This document shows positions 23,201 through 30,490 of a stretch of DNA of 34,465 nucleotides, piece by piece. The position numbers and the translations under genes are program-made. The DNA comes from an uncultured Saprospiraceae bacterium (lineage in GTDB: Bacteria; Bacteroidota; Bacteroidia; Chitinophagales; Saprospiraceae), in NCBI GenBank assembly GCA_937944245.1, contig CALDYY010000020.1, positions 1 to 34,465 of the forward strand, read 5' to 3'. Each line of letters opens with the position of its first letter. Positions within the stretch are counted from its first letter, which is position 1. The notes beneath the pieces were generated by a model, which saw nothing but the letters and a program-made list of their open reading frames with translations, searched no databases and had not been told where the DNA came from.

Positions 23201-24944
23201 ATAAGCCAAAGCAACTGGGTTGTGTTAATGTTCTAGCATTTGCGCCTAAATCAACACCTGTTACTATGGATACTGCCCTTGAAACAGTGTTAATGAAACC
23301 CGGCTGCCCACTATCTACAACAATAAGCGTATAGTCGCCAGGTCGTAAATTCCGAATCGTATCTCTACCTCCTGCATTGGCAACGCTACCACTAGCCACT
23401 AATATACTATCTCTATCTCTTAATTCATAAGTGTAGGGAGCAGCGCCATCGCTAACTAAAAAGGAAATAAATGCACTAGAATTGCTAGTACAAGAAGCGT
23501 TCGTATTATCTACTACTAAAAGCAAAGGATCATTGGAAACGCATATTTGTCCTGCTATATATCGTGCAGGAACTGGTAGTCCATTTCTGTCCTCGACTAC
23601 TCTGCTAAATCCAATTGTATCTACACCTCCTAATTCAAAAGTAAGTGGTGAACAGTTGCCTACCTCTGCTCTTGCCGTAAAACAAACGGAAAATAACACT
23701 GCATTATCTGGCAATGTAACGGTTTGGAAGTTGACAATATCTGCCCAAGCAACTCGAAGTTCGCCAAATTGAGTGTTGTTTAAGCCAAATTGATTAATGT
23801 TAAATCCAGGAATCAATGGATTGAAGTTGGTAACCGAATCAAATCGAACGGGGAATGGATTCCAAGAAACAGGGATTTGAAAACCGCCAACATCAGTAAA
23901 ATCACGCACACGCACATCCACACAACGACTACTATTGGGTTGAATATTTGCCAATGGCAACTCAAAAGTTACTTCGCCATTGTTGTTCATCGAAAAATTG
24001 AAGGTCATCGTAAAGTTGAAAGGACAAGCCTTACCATCTTGCACACTTACATTATATATACCTTCTTGCGGAACAGTAACCGAAATGGTACTTCCCGTGT
24101 TGCTTACTATTCCTCTTACCACAGGGTTACTAGCAAGTGTAATGCTCACATTGTATGGCGCATTGTTGTCAAATTGTGGAAGCCCCCCTGAAAGTTGAAA
24201 AGTACCTGTATTTTGATTGATTTGAATATTATTAGCAACTATTTCATTAAGATACACCACTGCAAAGGCTTCATCCACATTTACATTCACACAAGGACCT
24301 GCTGGGCTGCCCTCATAGCGAGGAATGAAAGAATTGACACCGCCCAAATTGAGTTGTCGAAATCCATCGCAAGTGATAGGAGCAAACCACAGCAACAAAG
24401 GATTTCCATTATTAAAAAATCGCTGCAAATTGCCATCATTAATAAATGGAACATCATTGGATGCTGTAGGATGTGCAGTGACCCAAAAAGGGCTATCAAA
24501 ATTAACGCCTGGCGGAAGCAAAGCAGGATTGATGGTCAGTATATTAGGGTCAGCAGCCACTGCTGCCAATGTAGGTCCACCTACAGTTGGGCGACCGCTG
24601 TAAAACGCATAAGTAACCCCTGCTGGTGTACTAAGGTCGGGGTCTCCGCTAAGATCCTCCGTTCCCGCATTGTGATCCACCAAAATTTGGTCGCCAGCAC
24701 AAAGGTAAAGCGTATCTCGCGTAACGTCATTACTACGCCCAACGTGAGGTCCTAGTGTAACTGTACCTGCGTTATTGCACATTGCTTTTTGAAGCGTAGT
24801 TTCCCCTTGTTTTCGATTGAAGTTGCCTTCAAAAAAAATACCTGTCGGAGTTTGCGCCTGCAATTGGACGAGAAAGAAAAACGCACCCAGAACGGATGCC
24901 CACTGCTTAATCATATGCTTAAATTTGAGATAATAATTGTTCAT
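20223..24944 (-). CDS. Large type IX-secreted SprB-repeat surface protein with gliding-motility C-terminal domain
   Basis: This 1,573-residue protein is exported by Sec and then by the type IX system. The N-terminus is a signal peptide (IKQWASVLGAFFFLVQLQAQ). An uncharacterised region follows at about 32-310. At about 320-465 is a probable cohesin-like domain (SSRCVDVRVRDFTDVGGFQI, ending near SPLTFELGGVDTIGF). From about 470 to 1,400 run about eleven SprB-type repeats, each with a start like CFGxxDGxxxxxxxGGxxP and an end like GxYxVxxxDxNGC. The C-terminal domain (about 1,471-1,573, VYIPNAFSPSS to YDRWGELVY and GTYVYLVEV) is the CHU_C/type B sorting signal, which directs secretion and surface attachment. 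SprB-like proteins act in gliding and adhesion, but a role here is inference. The ATG at 24914 is a credible alternative start. Confidence 0.93.
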   Translation of the reverse strand: MNNYYLKFKHMIKQWASVLGAFFFLVQLQAQTPTGIFFEGNFNRKQGETTLQKAMCNNAGTVTLGPHVGRSNDVTRDTLYLCAGDQILVDHNAGTEDLSGDPDLSTPAGVTYAFYSGRPTVGGPTLAAVAADPNILTINPALLPPGVNFDSPFWVTAHPTASNDVPFINDGNLQRFFNNGNPLLLWFAPITCDGFRQLNLGGVNSFIPRYEGSPAGPCVNVNVDEAFAVVYLNEIVANNIQINQNTGTFQLSGGLPQFDNNAPYNVSITLASNPVVRGIVSNTGSTISVTVPQEGIYNVSVQDGKACPFNFTMTFNFSMNNNGEVTFELPLANIQPNSSRCVDVRVRDFTDVGGFQIPVSWNPFPVRFDSVTNFNPLIPGFNINQFGLNNTQFGELRVAWADIVNFQTVTLPDNAVLFSVCFTARAEVGNCSPLTFELGGVDTIGFSRVVEDRNGLPVPARYIAGQICVSNDPLLLVVDNTNASCTSNSSAFISFLVSDGAAPYTYELRDRDSILVASGSVANAGGRDTIRNLRPGDYTLIVVDSGQPGFINTVSRAVSIVTGVDLGANARTLTQPSCFGLSDGAVTIDIFENSIAVQNPGSDYTFIWRNRNGDTIGNTLILRDLPAGFYEAIISKGGCVLDRPATVTLSQPSPLALRPVNRRDATCVGVNDGFLSIQASGGNTSQSNFYRFQWNVTAQDRVPSAQPVQLGGLVPGNYILTITDDNNCNFVDSFRVNARRTISANATVTDITCFGGEDGRIFVEGVTTGQAAPNTTYNFNWSPLLTGNSLPQDTERSSTISNLSFGNYIVQIEDQDGCTAADTFTVVQPERIQLSFANRRDATCIGGLNDGRLEVAEPIGGTAPFRFRWTSIPNLTSRLAENLTTGEYTVVLTDTNGCMDSLSTVITAPDLPIITTLANDTLNCSSDVNGRLTVQFRQGSSGGAITNILWSNGERGESTTPTLRPGEYSVRITDSNSCFAEASASVIAPETLTISQVRTQSPTCAGGDNGSITLTVTGGTMPYRFFNGQTPNSDNIISNLMSGTYSVRVQDANNCPEVIAEAIVAPAPSIVVEFRDVQPADCALGQGRCTGRAQAIAFMDNGEQRTFDFVWGNGEQNINTINSQAIALCAGMNTITVTDDGNCTVTSSLNIASPPPILPIGEARWVSCFGETDGEVAVNVAGGTPPFSYDWNTGAQVNRLIDLAPNTYTVTITDANDCRFDGYTLTVGEPELLVLRIAQDSTRNIRCAGENNGSIKVSVQGGNGLGGNPFTWSQGIAGTRDSLATNLRAGTYFITVSDQNGCNDTVSYTVTEPMPIRAIIPTPEEPVCFGVQTSVAVTSAMGGNGAPYNFSVNNVARSPLDRVVPVFGGQEVLVSVFDVLGCRKDTTFFINQPPPVEVILPEALEVQLGDSIRLRPDVFSSQPIESIVWTPGDALSSAGILNPTIRPIQSNTYTLRVVDANGCIGEDEIFISVDRKRKVYIPNAFSPSSVFNSTFKVFTGAGVSQVNFIRIYDRWGELVYTADSLSPELGGSGEWDGTFRGQPVQSGTYVYLVEVAFQDNVKLLYRGDITVIY

Positions 24945-24949
24945 GGAAG

Positions 24950-24957
24950 CAAAGATA
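24950..24957 (-). promoter_or_regulatory. -7 box of the large adhesin gene
   Basis: Minus strand TATCTTTG is a full consensus -7 match, and no TTTG element is clear upstream. It ends 5 bases before the ATG at 24944, which would make that start leaderless. If this box is used, the ATG at 24914 with its shorter signal peptide is the more likely start. Confidence 0.5.
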
Positions 24958-25120
24958 ATGCTATATTAACTAATGTTCTTATCGAAATCGTAGTTCCCCA
25001 ATCTATCTTACGTGCATTTAACAGATTGGCATTTATCCTTTTTTTAATGAACACAGAACGTGAGTAAAAGCAAAATTATTGCTTTTACGTAGCAATCGGT
25101 AAATAGATAACTTATTGCCC

Positions 25121-25150
25121 TTGAAAACTTAGTGACTTTTTCTACCTTTC
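25121..25150 (+). promoter_or_regulatory. Promoter of fabH
   Basis: TTG (25121-25123), 19-base spacer, TACCTTTC (25143-25150), one base from the -7 consensus. It leaves a leader of about 33 bases. Confidence 0.5.
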
Positions 25151-25189
25151 GGCGCAATTTGCAAACGAAAATACAAAAGCAGAGTCTAT

Positions 25190-26179
25190 ATGGCTAAAAT
25201 GATAGCTGCCATCACAGGCGTAGCAGGTTATGTACCTGAATACAGGTTGACCAATCAAGAGCTAGAAAAAATAGTGGATACCAATGACGAATGGATTCGC
25301 ACCAGAACAGGTATCAGCGAACGACGTATTTTAAAGGATAAGGAAAAAGGCACTTCTTTTATGGCAGTGCAGGCGGTGAAAGATTTACTTGAGAAAACAA
25401 ACACATTAGCCCAAGACATAGACTTAGTCATTTGTGCTACTGTAACGCCAGATATGCACTTTCCAGATACTGCCAATTTGGTAGCATATGAACTGGGTAT
25501 TAAAAATGCTTTTACTTACGATTTGAGCGCAGCCTGTTCAGGATTTCTTTTTGCTTTGGAAACAGGACGCAGATTCGTGGAATCAGGAGGCTACAAAAAG
25601 GTAATTGTAATTGGTGCAGATAAAATGTCCACCATAGTAGATTATGAAGACCGAACAACTTGTATTCTTTTTGGAGATGGTGCTGGTGCTGTTTTACTGG
25701 AGCCAACCCTGAAGGAAAATGGCATAAAGGATGCTATATTAAAAAGTGATGCAGTTGGAAAGGATTTCTTGCACATGAAGGCGGGGGGTTCACTTCGTCC
25801 ACCTTCCATAGAAACAGTGATGTCGAGAGAGCATTTCCTATACCAAAATGGAAAACCTGTTTTTAAAGCTGCTGTTTCTGGTATGTCAGGAGCGGTGAAA
25901 GAGGTATTGCAGCGCAATGAACTCACCAAAGACGATATTACTTGGTTAGTGCCACACCAAGCGAACATTCGCATTATAGAATCGGTAGCACATATGGCAG
26001 ATTTTCCAATAGAGCGCGTAATGGTGAACATCCAGAAGTACGGAAACACCACTGCCGCCACAATTCCGCTTTGTTTGTGGGACTGGGAGTCGCAACTTAA
26101 ACGGGGCGATAAATTGATTCTCACTGCCTTTGGAGGGGGATATACCTGGGGAGCTACTTACTTAACATGGGCTTATTAG
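25190..26179 (+). CDS. fabH: 3-oxoacyl-ACP synthase III (KAS III)
   Basis: FabH condenses acetyl-CoA (or a branched acyl-CoA) with malonyl-ACP and starts fatty-acid synthesis. The 329-residue product has the family triad: Cys116 (DLSAACSGFLFAL), His256 (WLVPHQANIRI) and Asn286 (KYGNTTAATIPLCL). It also has the N-terminal ITGVAGYVPEYRLTNQELEKIVDTNDEWIRTRTGI block and the acyl-CoA-binding ILFGDGAGAVLLEP. Length is normal. It is the first gene of a same-strand block fabH-efp-accB-accC, with 243 bases before efp, so efp probably has its own promoter. Bacteroidota often use branched-chain primers, but chain preference cannot be read here. Confidence 0.96.
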   Translation: MAKMIAAITGVAGYVPEYRLTNQELEKIVDTNDEWIRTRTGISERRILKDKEKGTSFMAVQAVKDLLEKTNTLAQDIDLVICATVTPDMHFPDTANLVAYELGIKNAFTYDLSAACSGFLFALETGRRFVESGGYKKVIVIGADKMSTIVDYEDRTTCILFGDGAGAVLLEPTLKENGIKDAILKSDAVGKDFLHMKAGGSLRPPSIETVMSREHFLYQNGKPVFKAAVSGMSGAVKEVLQRNELTKDDITWLVPHQANIRIIESVAHMADFPIERVMVNIQKYGNTTAATIPLCLWDWESQLKRGDKLILTAFGGGYTWGATYLTWAY

Positions 26180-26341
26180 TATTGATTCAAGAATCAAAGT
26201 ATTGATAATAAATTAGTTAAGAAACTAAAGCGAGAATTTTACCTGATTTTTAATTGTTTAAAGTAAGTTGAATAAAAACATTTTTTTAAGGAATTACGAC
26301 TTACAATTTACTTTTCCATTCAGGAACTCTTTGGAATTGTG

Positions 26342-26349
26342 TATCTTCG
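26342..26349 (+). promoter_or_regulatory. Possible -7 box for efp
   Basis: TATCTTCG is one base from TAnnTTTG and lies about 75 bases before the efp start. No good -33 element is seen at the required distance. Confidence 0.35.
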
Positions 26350-26422
26350 TGTTGGTTTTAATTGAATTATTTTGAATACAGTAAAAAAACACTTTTTAAC
26401 TAGGATTTAAACTACTCAAATA

Positions 26423-26989
26423 ATGGCAAGTACATCTGATATTCGCAAGGGAATGACTATTAACCACAGCAACGATATTTATAAAATTGTTGAATTTATG
26501 CACGTAAAGCCAGGCAAAGGAGCTGCTTTTGTGCGCACAAAACTAAAAAGTTTAACAACAGGTAGAGTCATTGATAATACCTTTCCTGCTGGTCATAAAA
26601 TTGATGAGGTAAGAGTAGAAGCTAGGCAGTACCAGTATCTATACAACGATGATAGCGGTTATAACTTCATGAATAACGAAAATTTCGACCAAGTAACCAT
26701 TGATGAAAAATTCATTGATAACCCACAATTTCTTATGGAAGGCATGATGGTAGATGTCCTCTTTCATGTAGCAGAAGAACGCCCTATTTCTTTGGAATTG
26801 CCACAGTATATTGTTGTAGAAGTAACCTACGCCGAACCAGGTGTAAAAGGCGATACCGCTACCAATACTTTAAAACCTGCCACTATTGAAACAGGTGCAG
26901 AAGTGCGTGTACCGTTATTTGTTAACGCCGGTGACAAAATCAAGATAGACACTAGCACTGGCGATTATATGGAGCGTGTTAAGGAATAA
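26423..26989 (+). CDS. efp: Elongation factor P
   Basis: EF-P enters the ribosomal E site and helps peptide-bond formation at polyproline stretches. The 188-residue product has the three-domain EF-P layout: an N-terminal KOW-like domain with the loop KPGKGAAFVRTKLKSL, then two OB-fold domains, ending in ETGAEVRVPLFVNAGDKIKIDTSTGDYMERVKE. The tip residue is Lys32, so the protein is of the lysine type, not the arginine type modified by rhamnosylation. No epmA, epmB or earP gene is nearby; how Lys32 is modified, if at all, cannot be read. A hairpin with a long loop follows the stop codon. Confidence 0.96.
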   Translation: MASTSDIRKGMTINHSNDIYKIVEFMHVKPGKGAAFVRTKLKSLTTGRVIDNTFPAGHKIDEVRVEARQYQYLYNDDSGYNFMNNENFDQVTIDEKFIDNPQFLMEGMMVDVLFHVAEERPISLELPQYIVVEVTYAEPGVKGDTATNTLKPATIETGAEVRVPLFVNAGDKIKIDTSTGDYMERVKE

Positions 26990-27014
26990 GCCCTTCATCA
27001 ATAAATATATAATA

Positions 27015-27070
27015 GACGGGCTGTTTTTACTGCCTACAATTTTTCATACTGACAATGAAAACAGCCCGTC
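27015..27070 (+). terminator. Long-loop hairpin between efp and accB
   Basis: GACGGGCTGTTTT (27015-27027) pairs perfectly with AAAACAGCCCGTC (27058-27070) around 30 bases. A second pairing, TTTTCAT (27041-27047) with ATGAAAA (27055-27061), would compete for the same A-run. The structure lies 46 bases before the accB start. It could terminate efp or act as an attenuator for accB. Confidence 0.55.
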
Positions 27071-27115
27071 CTAAAAGTTTTACTCATTTGCTCACAACAT
27101 AAAACCTTTGATTGC

Positions 27116-27616
27116 ATGACGTTCAAGGAAATGGAAAATCTGCTCAAGCTCATCAGTGAGTTAGAGATGACAGAATTTAAAATGAAAGATGGCGAATTTG
27201 AAATCGTAGTTCGTACTAAAGAATACGGTAATACAAAAGTAATTACTCAAGTGCCAGCACCTGTTGTGCAGCAACCTATTATCGCCCCCCCAGCTTCTAC
27301 TACATCAACTGTTACAGAATCTATTGCCTCTACGAAAACAGTGGAAAGCACGCCAGTAAAAGAAGAACCTAAAAAGAACTATATCCCCATCAAATCGCCT
27401 ATTGTAGGAACATTTTACCGCTCGGCAGGTCCTGATAAAGAAGCATTTGTAAAAGTAGGCGATAAAATCCAACCCGGTAAAGTAGTGTGCATTGTGGAAG
27501 CGATGAAACTATTCAACGAAATTGAGGCAGAGATTGGAGGCACTATTGTACAAGTGATGGTAGAAGATGCACAACCAGTAGAATACGACACGGTGTTGTT
27601 TCTGGTAGAGCCTTAA
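27116..27616 (+). CDS. accB: Biotin carboxyl carrier protein of acetyl-CoA carboxylase
   Basis: AccB carries biotin, which AccC carboxylates and the AccAD part uses to make malonyl-CoA. The 166-residue product begins with a helical region ([31 protein letters not shown]). A Pro/Ala/Thr/Ser-rich flexible linker runs from about 57 to 90. The biotinyl domain ends the protein, with [22 protein letters not shown] and the lysine motif [16 protein letters not shown], biotin being attached to Lys131. The domain contains the extra thumb loop ([11 protein letters not shown]) typical of AccB. It lies 133 bases before accC, in the usual order. Confidence 0.96.
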   Translation: MTFKEMENLLKLISELEMTEFKMKDGEFEIVVRTKEYGNTKVITQVPAPVVQQPIIAPPASTTSTVTESIASTKTVESTPVKEEPKKNYIPIKSPIVGTFYRSAGPDKEAFVKVGDKIQPGKVVCIVEAMKLFNEIEAEIGGTIVQVMVEDAQPVEYDTVLFLVEP

Positions 27617-27646
27617 TGGAACAGGCTAAATTTTTGATTTAGCATT

Positions 27647-27720
27647 TACTTTTGTTGTGTTCAAAAAAGGATTTTTAGGCGTATCATTGTTATTACTTTG
27701 ATACTTTGTAATCAAAGTAA
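27647..27720 (+). promoter_or_regulatory. Possible promoter and leader hairpin of accC
   Basis: TACTTTTG (27647-27654) fits the -7 consensus; the -33 element is not evident. Downstream, TTACTTTGAT (27693-27702) pairs perfectly with ATCAAAGTAA (27711-27720) around an 8-base loop, 29 bases before the accC start. The hairpin could instead end an accB transcript. Confidence 0.4.
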
Positions 27721-27749
27721 CTTAGTAAGGCATCAAATTCAGAAGATTC

Positions 27750-29090
27750 ATGTTCAATAAAATACTCATAGCCAATAGAGGCGAAATTGCACTTCGCGTA
27801 GTGAGAACCTGTAAAGAAATGGGCATCAGAACAGTCGCCGTTTATTCCACAGCGGATGCCGAAAGTCTTCATGTGCGCTTTGCTGATGAAGCAGTTTGTA
27901 TAGGACCACCTGCCTCCAAGCAATCTTATCTAAATATCCCTCAAATTATGGCGGCTGTCGAAATTACCAATGCAGATGCCGTTCATCCTGGATATGGTTT
28001 TTTAGCAGAAAATGCTGATTTTGCTGAAGTTTGTTCAGATTATGGCATAAAATTCATCGGTCCAACGCCGGAGATGATTCGCAAAATGGGCGACAAAATT
28101 ACAGCGAAAGAAACCATGATTACTGCTGGAGTACCTGTTATTCCCGGCTCAGACGGTCTAATTGAAAATATAAGAGAAGGTATTAAAGTTGCCTCAGAAA
28201 TTGGTTATCCTGTACTACTCAAAGCAACTGCAGGTGGTGGTGGTAAGGGTATGCGCATTGTGAACGAAGAATCAGAGTTTGAAAAGGCTTGGGAGCAAGC
28301 ACGCATGGAAGCAGCCGCATCATTTGGCAATGATGGCATCTACATCGAAAAATTCATCGTTGAGCCTCGCCACATTGAATTCCAAATTGCTGGCGACCAA
28401 TACGGTACTGTGGTTCATCTTTCAGAGCGCGATTGCTCCATTCAGAGAAGACACCAAAAACTAATTGAAGAATGTCCTTCGCCATTTATGACATCAGAAT
28501 TGCGTGAAAAAATGGGTGAAGCCGCCATAAAAGCTGGGAAATCTATTAATTATGAAGGATTAGGAACAGTAGAATTTTTGGTGGATAAATACCGAAATTT
28601 CTATTTTATGGAGATGAATACGCGTATTCAAGTAGAACACCCTGTTACTGAAGAAGTGATAGACCATGATTTGATTAAAGAACAAATAAAAATTGCTGCT
28701 GGCGAGCCTATCTCTGGTAAAAATTATTTCCCCAAAGGTCATGCCATGGAATGCCGCATCAATGCAGAAGACCCTTTCAATGGTTTCCGACCAAGTCCAG
28801 GCAAAATCACTTCCTTTCATAGCCCTAAAGGCTATGGTGTTCGGGTAGATACTCACGCTTACGCCAGCTACACCATACCGCCATATTACGATTCAATGAT
28901 TGGTAAATTAATTTGCCGAGCAGCCACACGCGAGGAGTGTATTAAAAAAATGGCACGCGCTTTGGATGAATTTATCGTAGAGGGCATAAAGACCACCATT
29001 CCTTTCCATCAAAAAATGATGGCAAACCAAGACTTTAAAGATGGTAATTTTCATACTCGCTATTTGGAAACCTTTGATTTTGAAGAGTAA
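27750..29090 (+). CDS. accC: Biotin carboxylase subunit of acetyl-CoA carboxylase
   Basis: AccC is the ATP-grasp enzyme that carboxylates the biotin of AccB with bicarbonate. The 446-residue product has normal length and a full family set: [38 protein letters not shown], the glycine-rich ATP loop [56 protein letters not shown], and the metal and biotin site [19 protein letters not shown] with the following [10 protein letters not shown]. It follows accB, but a leader hairpin between the genes could set the ratio of AccB to AccC. The gene ends before the convergent M16 protease gene with a perfect hairpin between. Confidence 0.97.
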   Translation: MFNKILIANRGEIALRVVRTCKEMGIRTVAVYSTADAESLHVRFADEAVCIGPPASKQSYLNIPQIMAAVEITNADAVHPGYGFLAENADFAEVCSDYGIKFIGPTPEMIRKMGDKITAKETMITAGVPVIPGSDGLIENIREGIKVASEIGYPVLLKATAGGGGKGMRIVNEESEFEKAWEQARMEAAASFGNDGIYIEKFIVEPRHIEFQIAGDQYGTVVHLSERDCSIQRRHQKLIEECPSPFMTSELREKMGEAAIKAGKSINYEGLGTVEFLVDKYRNFYFMEMNTRIQVEHPVTEEVIDHDLIKEQIKIAAGEPISGKNYFPKGHAMECRINAEDPFNGFRPSPGKITSFHSPKGYGVRVDTHAYASYTIPPYYDSMIGKLICRAATREECIKKMARALDEFIVEGIKTTIPFHQKMMANQDFKDGNFHTRYLETFDFEE

Positions 29091-29119
29091 GCAAAGTATT
29101 AGTTGTGAATAGCTAGTCT

Positions 29120-29164
29120 CAGTTGTTAAATCTGTGTGTTTCTAAAACACAGATTTAACAACTG
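29120..29164. terminator. Perfect 18-bp hairpin between accC and the M16 protease gene
   Basis: CAGTTGTTAAATCTGTGT (29120-29137) and its exact complement (29147-29164) surround 9 bases. It sits between two convergent genes and so fits a bidirectional stop or stabiliser; neither side has a T-run. The arms share the ATCTGTGT and TTGTTAAATC motifs with the gene-free region at 17944-17995. Confidence 0.65.
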
Positions 29165-29177
29165 TTGCAAATAAATT

Positions 29178-30434
29178 TTAGACAAGTTCCCCAACTTGAG
29201 GCATCACCCTGTAGCGTAAAGCAGAGCAGTTTTCTCTAGTAAAAATTGTGTTTGCTACACGTTGCATATCCGAAAGGGTTATGCTTTGATAAAGTTCCAA
29301 CTCTTCATTAATGAGATTCGCATTTTTTAACAACTCAAAAAAAGCAAGGTTAATTGCTTTGTTAAGCACGCTTGTTTCTGAAAAAATAAGATTACTGACT
29401 ACTTTATTTTTAACTTTCTCCAATTCTCTTTGAGTTACGCCATTCTCCTTTAGTTCTTCCAACATTTCCCAAACAGCTGCCTCCACAGTTATTAAAGAAA
29501 TACCTTTTGAAGGATTGCCCTCAATGATAAGCACTCCAGGTTCAATGCTACCCGAAACATAGCAATCAATACTCGAAAAAAGTTTTTGTTCCTTTAATAG
29601 ATGTTTATACAACCGAGAGGATGCACCATTGCATAGTACATCAGAAAGCAAATCTGCTACATAATAATCGGGATGTAAGCGGTCAGGCATGTGGAACGCT
29701 AAATAAATAGAATCCAAGGGAACATTTGATTCCATGTTTACTTCACGAAAAGCCTCCTGTATAGGTTCTTGTTTGTATTGGCGTTGAGGAACTTCACCTT
29801 TTGGAATATCACCAAACCATTTTTCGGTTAATATTTTTACTTGTTCCACTCTTACATTACCTGCTACCACCAAGATTGCATTATTTGGGCAATAATATTT
29901 GGTATAAAAATCCTTTACGTCTTCCATAGTTGCAGCTTCTACATGCTGTGGCACTTTGCCAATGGTGGGCCAACTGTATGGATGCTCCTTATAAGACAAA
30001 CCACTCAAATGATGCCAAGCATCGCCATAAGGCTGATTGAGGCATGTTTCTTTAAATTCTTCAACCACTACCTTTCGTTGTGTCTCCAATACTTCCTCAT
30101 CAAAGTTGAGATTAACCATTCTGTCTGATTCCAACCAAAAAGCAATTTCTATATTCTCGGCAGGCAAAATTTCGTAGTAATTAGTAACGTCGCTGTTTGT
30201 GAAAGCATTGTTTTCACCGCCCGCCATTTGGATAGGTTCATCAAAATCAGGGACATTTTTTGAGCCTCCAAACATTAAATGTTCAAAAAGATGCGCAAAC
30301 CCTGTTTTTTCAGGAGATTCATCTTTTGAACCTACGTCATACAAAACGTTTACGGCGACCATTGGCGTAGTTCTGTCTTCATGCACAATCACACGAAGCC
30401 CATTATCTAAGGTAAATTTTGTAAATTCAATCAC
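29178..30434 (-). CDS. M16 family zinc metalloprotease
   Basis: This 418-residue protein is an inverzincin-type peptidase of the M16 (pitrilysin/processing peptidase) family. The inverted zinc motif is HLFEH at residues 48-52 (two His ligands, Glu catalytic). Another acidic ligand lies in the EVLETQRKVVVEEFKE helix near 120-135. The central part has the HHLSGLSYKEHPYSWPTIGK and FYTKYYCPNNAILVVAGN blocks of the subfamily. It has no signal peptide and appears cytoplasmic as encoded. The start is GTG at 30434, the first codon of the usual IEFTKFTLDNGLRVIV block. Many Bacteroidota encode M16 members as an active plus inactive pair; no second copy is adjacent here. Confidence 0.93.
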   Translation of the reverse strand: MIEFTKFTLDNGLRVIVHEDRTTPMVAVNVLYDVGSKDESPEKTGFAHLFEHLMFGGSKNVPDFDEPIQMAGGENNAFTNSDVTNYYEILPAENIEIAFWLESDRMVNLNFDEEVLETQRKVVVEEFKETCLNQPYGDAWHHLSGLSYKEHPYSWPTIGKVPQHVEAATMEDVKDFYTKYYCPNNAILVVAGNVRVEQVKILTEKWFGDIPKGEVPQRQYKQEPIQEAFREVNMESNVPLDSIYLAFHMPDRLHPDYYVADLLSDVLCNGASSRLYKHLLKEQKLFSSIDCYVSGSIEPGVLIIEGNPSKGISLITVEAAVWEMLEELKENGVTQRELEKVKNKVVSNLIFSETSVLNKAINLAFFELLKNANLINEELELYQSITLSDMQRVANTIFTRENCSALRYRVMPQVGELV

Positions 30435-30462
30435 TGATATAGTATCTTTTATTTTGTGGATA

Positions 30463-30490
30463 AGCTAAATATGCGAAAGCATATTTAGTT
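30463..30490 (-). terminator. GAAA-tetraloop hairpin after pdxA
   Basis: CTAAATATGC (30465-30474) pairs with GCATATTTAG (30479-30488) around GAAA, with two further weak pairs. It overlaps the pdxA stop codon and lies just before the M16 gene. It probably ends pdxA transcription, or lies within a pdxA-M16 transcript. Confidence 0.6.

Noticed and set aside
23790-24755. Long plus-strand open frames inside the adhesin gene
   Set aside because: They are antisense to a clear coding sequence with signal peptide, repeats and a C-terminal domain; their composition is that of a shadow frame.
25642-26124. A 160-codon frame opposite fabH
   Set aside because: Antisense to the catalytic core of fabH and without recognisable domains.
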